Shown here piece by piece: positions 58,397 through 64,000 of a stretch of 64,000 nt of DNA (positions within the stretch are counted from its first letter, which is position 1; every line of letters begins with the position of its first letter). The notes below the pieces were generated by a model. The model was given only the letters and a program-made list of their open reading frames with translations, did no database searches and was not told where the DNA came from. This stretch comes from Moniliella sp. 'wahieum' (taxonomy: Eukaryota; Basidiomycota; Moniliellomycetes; Moniliellales; Moniliellaceae), in assembly GCA_003971905.1 (NCBI GenBank), contig RSEE01000136.1, forward strand, positions 17,501-81,500, read 5' to 3'. Position numbers and translations under genes: made by a program.

Positions 58397-59047
58397 ATGC
58401 GTCCGCAGCATCCTCCTACCACTCCCACCTCCTACCACTCCCCCTCCCACCACTCCCCCCCCCCACCGCTGCCCCCTCGGCTGCGTGTGCTGCTGCCACC
58501 AGCATGTGGTCGCCTCTGTCCCCCCCACCCCCACCGCCACCCGCCACCACCCCATCCCGCCTGGCCAGCACCCGCTCGCCCCCCCCCCCCCCGCCTCCTC
58601 CTCCTCGTCCCCGCGGCCTCGCCTCCCCGCCGCCATCCCACCCAACTCCGCGCCGCCCTCGGCCACGTTGCCCATGCCGCCTCCCATGCCCTCGCCCCCC
58701 CGGACGCCGACCTGCGCCTGAGCGACAGCGACAGCGACAGCAACAGCAACAGCAACAGCGACACCAGCACGCGCCGACACGACATTGGTCTCGCCTCTTC
58801 TCCCTCCCATGCCTCTCGGCGGCCTACCTCTCGTCGTACCCAGCGCTCCCGCCGTACCCAGCCCACACGCCTCTTCCCTGATGTGCCCTCCGATCCAGCT
58901 CAGCATGAGCCGCTCGAGCCCAACCTGTCAGCAGGCTACATCTTGTCGGCCCAGGAAAGCTCCGAGTTTCTCGGTCCAACCCATCACCGCCACCACAGTC
59001 GCAATGACGAGGGTGTTGCGACTGTGACGCCAACGTACGAGAGATGA
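58397..59047 (+). CDS. Disordered Pro/Ser-rich open frame, perhaps the head of the LtrA protein
   Basis: From ATG at 58397 a 216-codon frame runs to a stop at 59045-59047. The first half is Pro/His/Ala-rich and open in other frames too. The second half (RRTQPTRLFPDVPSDPAQHE, SAGYILSAQESSEFLGPTHH, VATVTPTYER) looks like genuine protein, with an (SDSDSN)n repeat encoded by (CAGCGA)n at 58725-58765. It overlaps the LtrA start by four bases (ATGA). Given the one-base indels common here, it may simply be the N-terminal extension of the LtrA gene. It has no domain of its own. Confidence 0.35.
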   Translation: MRPQHPPTTPTSYHSPSHHSPPPPLPPRLRVLLPPACGRLCPPHPHRHPPPPHPAWPAPARPPPPRLLLLVPAASPPRRHPTQLRAALGHVAHAASHALAPPDADLRLSDSDSDSNSNSNSDTSTRRHDIGLASSPSHASRRPTSRRTQRSRRTQPTRLFPDVPSDPAQHEPLEPNLSAGYILSAQESSEFLGPTHHRHHSRNDEGVATVTPTYER

Positions 59048-61151
59048 CCGCAAGCACCAGCACCGATGCTTTGACTTATTCCAAGAGCACCAAAAAGTCC
59101 GCGCTCATGTCGACGCCCGACGCCGAAGCCGACGCTGATGCCAACGTTGTCGATGTCCTCCCTTTCCAGCCGGTCGATGAGGATTGTGAGAGGGAAGGTG
59201 GCGGCCACCCGATTGAACAGCACGAAGACGAAACCAAGCAAGAAGCCTACTTTGACCGTGCCCATTCCTCCTCGGGCAAATACGTGGCAGAGATGGGGCC
59301 GGATGTGCCGATCAAGCTGGCGCATTTATTCAAGCCCCCCATGATCCGACAATGGGTACATGGGTCTCACTACTTTGGGGAAACCAGCGAGCGGGCGCCG
59401 GCCCGGACCGAATTGTTTTTCGACTTGGTAGCCGTCGCTATGGTCCACAAGGTATCGGATTCTCTCATGGAGGCACCTACGCGCGCCATCCAGGTTGCCA
59501 TCTTCGCCATTACGTTTTTCCTCCTCGCCTGGACCTTGTGGCTGGACCAACGTATGATCATCAACCAAAGTGGCAGCGACGATATTTTCCAGCGGGTGTA
59601 CCTTGTTGCTATGATGATTTTCTCCAATGCCTTTATCTCCAATGCAAGCGGGGTAAAGGTGGCTACCTTTTCCAAAGAGGGCGAGGCGAGGGTGGAGAGG
59701 GAGAAGGCTCGGCTGCAACCGAGGAAGCTGTGCGTCTTCTTACCCGATTTGTAGGGCATGCTTTCATCTCTAGGGCGGAGGGTGCCAAGAGACCAGTGGA
59801 AGAGCCTGTCCCGGATCCGGAAGCACACATGTTTGGTCCCTACTACTTTGCTGAACACTGGCATTCTTTCCTTCAAGGTGCCATGAGTTTTTGGCTCACT
59901 GCACGTCTTCTCAAGCTGTGCATACTGGGTGCGTACGCTGTATGGCTGCCCAACTTTCGCGCCGCCCTGCTTCTTCAATTTTGCGTCACGGTCGTTTGCA
60001 CAGTCTGTTTTCTTCCGCTTGCCTTTAGCCAGGAGCCAACTACCGTCATGGTTCTTGCAGTCGTTGGCGTTTTGCTTGATTTTTTCCTCCGCTTCGGTCT
60101 GGCAGCAGCGCAAAAAGGTTTGCATAAGATTGCCAAACGGGGCCGCGGCCACTTCTACTTCCCAGCTCAGTCCGTCGAGCACATGGCAGAGCGCCTGATG
60201 CTGTTCACCATTCTGGTCATTGGCGAAACCATCATGAACTCAGCCTATACGGGATCTACCCCGACCATGGCCATGCTGGATGGGATGTGCTGTTTGGTCG
60301 GTCGTCATTGACGATTATCAATTCCTTCCTTCTGGCCTGGATCTACTTTGACGCGGATGGCTCACGTACGTTTGTGCATGCTCTCCGACGACACTACCAC
60401 CATGCGCTGCAGTTCACCAACATTCATGCACCCCTGTGCGGGGTGATTGTACTGTCCTCGGTGATCCCCAAGCTGATTGCCAACGACACGGTAGACCAAG
60501 GTACATTGTGTACTATTCTGGCGGCTTGGCCGTTGCGTTATTGAGCATCGCTGTGATTGCGTGTCTACACGAAAGCCTGGACCTGCACGGATCCGCGTGG
60601 TTCTCTACCAACTCACGTATCTTGGCGCGCGTGCTAGCCGCCACCCTGTTCCTCTGTTTGCCCATCAAGGCCAACTGGCGCACGGTGCACTACCTTGGTG
60701 TGCATTCAGCCATCTTGCTCGTGCTCGTCATGTTCGAGACGGCAGGCAAGATAGGGGCCGTGGGACGGGTGTACGACGAGTCGCGCGCAAAGGCGTTGCA
60801 CGAGTACCAAGAAGCCATGGATGCCACCCGACGAGGTCACTTGGGGAATACAGCTACCCTAGCCAGTTTGAGCGGGAGCAACTTTGCCGCACTCGAAGTC
60901 AAGCCCAAGTTACCTTCGCGCCCACCCAGAGCCTATGGGGCAAACTTAAATTTTACGCTACCCAGCTCCGCGCTAAGTTCGATAAAGAGTACTTGTCCCC
61001 CGGGCCGTCAGCCAAGAGCCGCTGGCACAATTACGAAGACTTGTCCTACAACGAACGGGGCGAGGAAGATGTCGGTAACGAGGTCGAGTTGGGACAGGTC
61101 GAACCTCATAAGTTGCGTCCGTCGAGAAGGTGGGCCTTGACCGCGTTTTAG
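59044..61151 (+). CDS. LtrA-family (low temperature requirement A) membrane protein
   Basis: A polytopic membrane protein of the LtrA family (Pfam PF06772), named from Listeria. Its function in fungi is not established. The start at 59044 gives an acidic head, then MIRQWVHGSHYFGE, the family motif RTELFFDLVAVAMVHKVSD (about 59410) and the first membrane spans (AIFAITFFLLAWTLWLDQRM, VYLVAMMIFSNAFI). After a frame slip near 59720 come HMFGPYYFAEHWHSFLQGA and more spans, then the second family motif EHMAERLMLFTILVIGETIM (about 60180), close to the HxAERF..I..GE signature. Slips near 60290 and 60520 lead to NSFLLAWIYFDAD, FTNIHAPLCGVIVLSSVIPK and IACLHESLDL. The cytosolic tail ends SRWHNYEDLSYNERGEED and a stop at 61151. 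About eight to ten spans are expected. Confidence 0.88.
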
Positions 61152-61153
61152 TA

Positions 61154-61178
61154 CCCCCCCCCCCCCCCCCCCCCCCCC
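61154..61178 (+). repeat. Poly-C run of 25
   Basis: Twenty-five consecutive C begin three bases after the LtrA stop codon. A second run of 24 lies at 61403-61426. Confidence 0.95.
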
Positions 61179-61561
61179 AACAGCCTAAAGGCACATTGCA
61201 TGGGGAAAAGGTGCGCGTTGCGTTCCTCCACGCCTCCCATTTTTCCCCCTCGTTCTGTTTCCTCCCACTTCCTCTTGTTGTGCTTGTGCCCCCGGCCTGC
61301 ACCTGCACCTGCACCTGCACCTGCATCTCAACCGAACCTGCACCTGAACCTGCACATTCACCCTCATTCCATGTCTTTTCAAGCCTTGCTGCACTGCACA
61401 TTCCCCCCCCCCCCCCCCCCCCCCCCTTCATTTTTTCTCTTGCACATCGCAGTTTGCCCTTCTACTAGCTACCACTTTTCCAATCCGAATCCCAATCCGA
61501 ATCCCAATCCCAATCCCAATCCGAATCTCAATTCATTTTGCCCGCCTCGTCATACTCTCTT

Positions 61562-61660
61562 CATGGTATCTTTTCTTCGTGGTATCTTCGTGGTATCTTC
61601 ATGGCCTCTTCGTGGCCTTGTCATGGCCTCTTCGTGGTATCTTCATGGTATCGTCCACAC
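61562..61660 (+). repeat. 12-bp repeat TTCGTGGTATCT
   Basis: TTCATGGTATCT, TTCGTGGTATCT and TTCGTGGCCT variants repeat about eight times. Confidence 0.85.
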
Positions 61661-61845
61661 AACTCTTGTGCCAACACCACGGTCGTTCCCTCGTAGCCGT
61701 CGTTCAGTCTGGTGTCCCTCCGCACCACCTGGGGGCTTTTTCCTTCGTCCTGGGCGGTTCGTGTTCGCACTATGAGATGGTAGATCAACGACCGAATATG
61801 CGTCGACATCATTCCCCTCCGCACAGACAGGCCTCATCGTTCGCC

Positions 61846-61929
61846 TCCATATCCATATCCATATCCATATCCATATCCATATCCATATCCATATCCATAT
61901 CCATATCCATATCCATATCCATATCCATT
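61846..61929 (+). repeat. (CATATC)n microsatellite
   Basis: About fourteen tandem units of CATATC. A short second array occurs at 62700-62727. Confidence 0.97.
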
Positions 61930-63435
61930 GTTCTGGGTGCTCCGGTCATCTCCGAACACCGAGCCCCGCATTTCGTAGAACTTCATCGATCACACGCCAG
62001 CCCTGCGACACTATCTGCGGCGCCCGGTCTTGACAGAACCCCACATCGACTGCGGCCCACTGGATCGCAGTCCTGGTACAACCCCACATCTACTGCGCCA
62101 AACAGATCGCAGTATGGGCAGAACAGGCCGCCCTTTATCCCTTACTACTGTAGATTCCCTTCCTTCTGTTGAAGCCTGTTCTGATGTTACGGTATATAGG
62201 CAAGCCCGGTCTAAGGCTTGCTGGCGCTGATCCTCACCGCCCAACCCACGTCTTCCCCCCGACTTCCCTCTCCACTCTTCAAGCTTCACCCTTGATACGC
62301 TTGCTTACGAATTTACGGCTTACAATCGACCACTCTGCAAGCTGCGGTTACTAGTTACTATCAGTAGCGCTTGCTCTTCTTTAGGACCCTGTCTGTTTCC
62401 GCCTACTACAGCGTACCGAGTGTGGTAACGCCGCGAGGAACAGAGTAATTTCGGAGATCCTGGACCCCTTCAATTGGTCTTACGACCTACGTACGCGGCT
62501 CCTACCTCGGAGGGTCTGAGCTGCGGCCTTTGCACGCAGGTAGCCACCCAAACTAAGGGTCTCTCCCTTGCCTCTACACCCGCTCTGATCGGTCCAACCA
62601 GGATCTGAAGCAGGACATAACGTATGTAACTCTAATGCCATGTCCAAGGGCTTTCACCCTAAATTCCGGGGACGGTCCGTCTCGGGGCTCGCCCCATGAC
62701 ATCCATATTCATATCCATATCCATACCTCTTGCTACTCGTTTTTGTTCCTAAGTTGGGCCGTTGCTATGGTTCCGACACATTGATGCACGGTACATGATG
62801 CAGGCGTGCATGAGGGTGCATGCGTGCCTTGGCGGTGGTACATGGTACATGTTATCCTTACCACTGACTGCCATGCAATAGTATGCAGCGCTGCTGGATT
62901 GGGCGTTTGGGGTTGTGCCCTCGCTGTCTTCCTGGGGGGGTTGCGATTTGCACCTACCGACCAATTGAGTTGTTGCTGTTTCCTGGCCATGGTATATGGC
63001 AATCGATGGCAGCCATAGCTGGAGGTGCCATTGAAGGGTTTGTGGTCGAGACGCAGTGAAGCTTGAAGATCGGCTGAGACGGGCAGGCGGCCCAGCCTGA
63101 CCCACCCGACACTGGTTGTGGTGGGGCCGGGTGGGAGTCCAGCACGTGGAGCTGAGCCGGCAGAATTTTTGGATCGGGCCACAAGCGCTAGCAACTGAGC
63201 GTCTCGACCTTAAATGATTCATGGTTAGTTGATTGGTTCTTGATCGATGGGCGACTGCCGACGTCGACGATTTGGCTTGGCAGGCGGGCGGAGGGTCAGT
63301 GTGCAGATCTCGCCGCTGAGGTTTCGCAGACAACCACCAAGTCGGTCCTCGGCGCCCACCCCCCCCACCACCCCCACCACCACCACCACCACCGCAGCCA
63401 GCAGCCCGCAGCCCGCACCCAGCACCCAGCACCCA

Positions 63436-64000
63436 ATGGGCGGCGGCGACGGCGACGGCCCCCCTGCGCGGCCGCTTGCCCCCGCCTCGCATCCCACCTA
63501 CTCCCTCCGCTTTGCGCCGCAGCTCTACGACGCCCCGCCGCCGCACCACGTCACGCTGCCCGCCGCGCCCTGGCTGCCGGCGCCCGCGCTGGGGCTGGCC
63601 AGCTGGATGGCCTCCCCCCCCCGGCAGCTCCCCCGTCGTGCGCCGTGCCGCCCAGCCCAACACCACCCGCTACACGGCCGCCGTGCATGCAGTCCGCATT
63701 GGCTTCCGCAACCCTTGGCGCAGCTGGCACCACCCCAGCCCCCTCCAGGTCTGGTCCGGCCTCCAGTGGGGCGGTAGCACCTCGTGCTGCCCATCTGCTG
63801 CCCCCACCCGTCCCGCAAGCGCGCTGGACGGCGACGCGGAACTAGCCGGCACATGGATCGAGTCGCCAATCTCTAGTGCTCGCCCGAGCTGGGACCAGGA
63901 CGAAAAGCCGTCACCTTTGTCGCTCACCCCGCCGCTGCAGGAGCCGGCGATGCAGCCCGTCGCCACCCAGCCCATCGCTTCTTGGCCTACCTTTCTTGCA
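63436..64000 (+). CDS. Possible NAPE-PLD-like phospholipase D, 5' part only
   Basis: The gene is cut by the right edge of the window. The start at 63436 (CCCAATGGGC) follows a CACCACC leader like those of other genes here. The first frame reads PTYSLRFAPQLYDAPPPHHV. At a C run near 63610 it slips to SPVVRRAAQPNTTRYTAAV and then GFRNPWRSWHHPSPLQVWSG, LQWGG, open to the end. A segment of the form F.NPWPSW followed by W..L.WG precedes the metallo-beta-lactamase domain in fungal NAPE-hydrolysing phospholipase D proteins. The HxHxDH zinc site would lie beyond the window, so the call rests on that motif only. The Trp/Pro motif could be shared by chance. Confidence 0.4.

Larger units (their letters stand above)
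61152..63435. other. Downstream region rich in C runs and 6/12-bp repeats; no gene
   Basis: Two C runs (61154-61178 and 61403-61426), (CTGCAC)n at 61300-61352, (AATCCC/G)n at 61480-61535, a 12-bp TTCGTGGTATCT repeat at 61562-61660 and (CATATC)n at 61846-61929 follow one another. From 62040 to 62700 there is unique sequence without long frames. 62380-62690 has GC pairs such as GGACGGTCCGTC and GGGGCTCGCCCC that could fold, but I recognise no RNA family. The 63360-63420 CACCACC leader belongs to the next gene. Confidence 0.5.

Noticed and set aside
62040-62700. A structured non-coding RNA (RNase P or SRP-like)
   Set aside because: Some complementary GC words exist, but none of the conserved RNase P, SRP or 5S landmarks are present.
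1-64000. tRNA genes and CRISPR arrays
   Set aside because: No GGTTCGAATCC-type T-arm with a matching acceptor stem was found. The tandem repeats have no spacers of constant length between identical repeats.

Overview
The window looks like nuclear DNA of a filamentous or yeast-like fungus, most probably a basidiomycete. It is GC-rich, its genes are split by short introns (about 50-140 bases) that usually start GTACGT and often carry a CTAAC or CTGAC branch site, and the recognisable proteins are typical fungal families. The left edge (1-912) is the middle of a large-subunit rRNA gene. It stops abruptly and never resumes, so the window begins at a broken or terminal rDNA unit.

Layout. 913-8784 has no gene I can name, only short spliced coding-like pieces, an inverted repeat and simple repeats. 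Plus-strand genes follow: a secreted PEBP-like protein (8785-9576), an ENTH-domain epsin (11464-12778) and a DUF2235 hydrolase (14714-16427). A minus-strand block comes next: a zf-4CXXC_R1/DDT nuclear protein (16745-20597), a large multi-START lipid-binding protein (22690-28550), a GH79 glycosidase with a C-terminal membrane anchor (29483-31556) and a small single-pass membrane protein (36941-37440). The right half is plus-strand: a very long tandem-repeat protein of unknown function (40943-47883), an AGC kinase of the Fpk1/NRC-2 type (50377-53052), a small GPI-anchored secreted protein (56408-57231), an LtrA-family membrane protein (59044-61151) and, cut by the right edge, a possible NAPE-PLD-like enzyme (63436-64000).

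The genes do not form an obvious pathway. Several do touch membranes: epsin in clathrin traffic, the Fpk1-type kinase as a regulator of lipid flippases, START proteins in lipid transfer, NAPE-PLD in phospholipid hydrolysis, and PEBP in lipid binding. This may be coincidence.

Two features run through the whole window. First, nearly every recognisable gene is broken by isolated one-base frame changes, often next to homopolymers, while the protein sequence on both sides stays well conserved. This looks more like residual indel errors in a long-read assembly than decay. Second, the intergenic DNA carries many islands of 7-bp repeats built on one formula, TGA followed by a four-base word that is usually self-complementary (CATG, TCGA, AGCT, GATC, GCGC, CGCG, TGCA, CTAG, GTAC, TTAA, GGCC and others). 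In some islands different words follow each other in the same 7-bp phase, which plain slippage does not explain. I regard this as the most interesting signal here.
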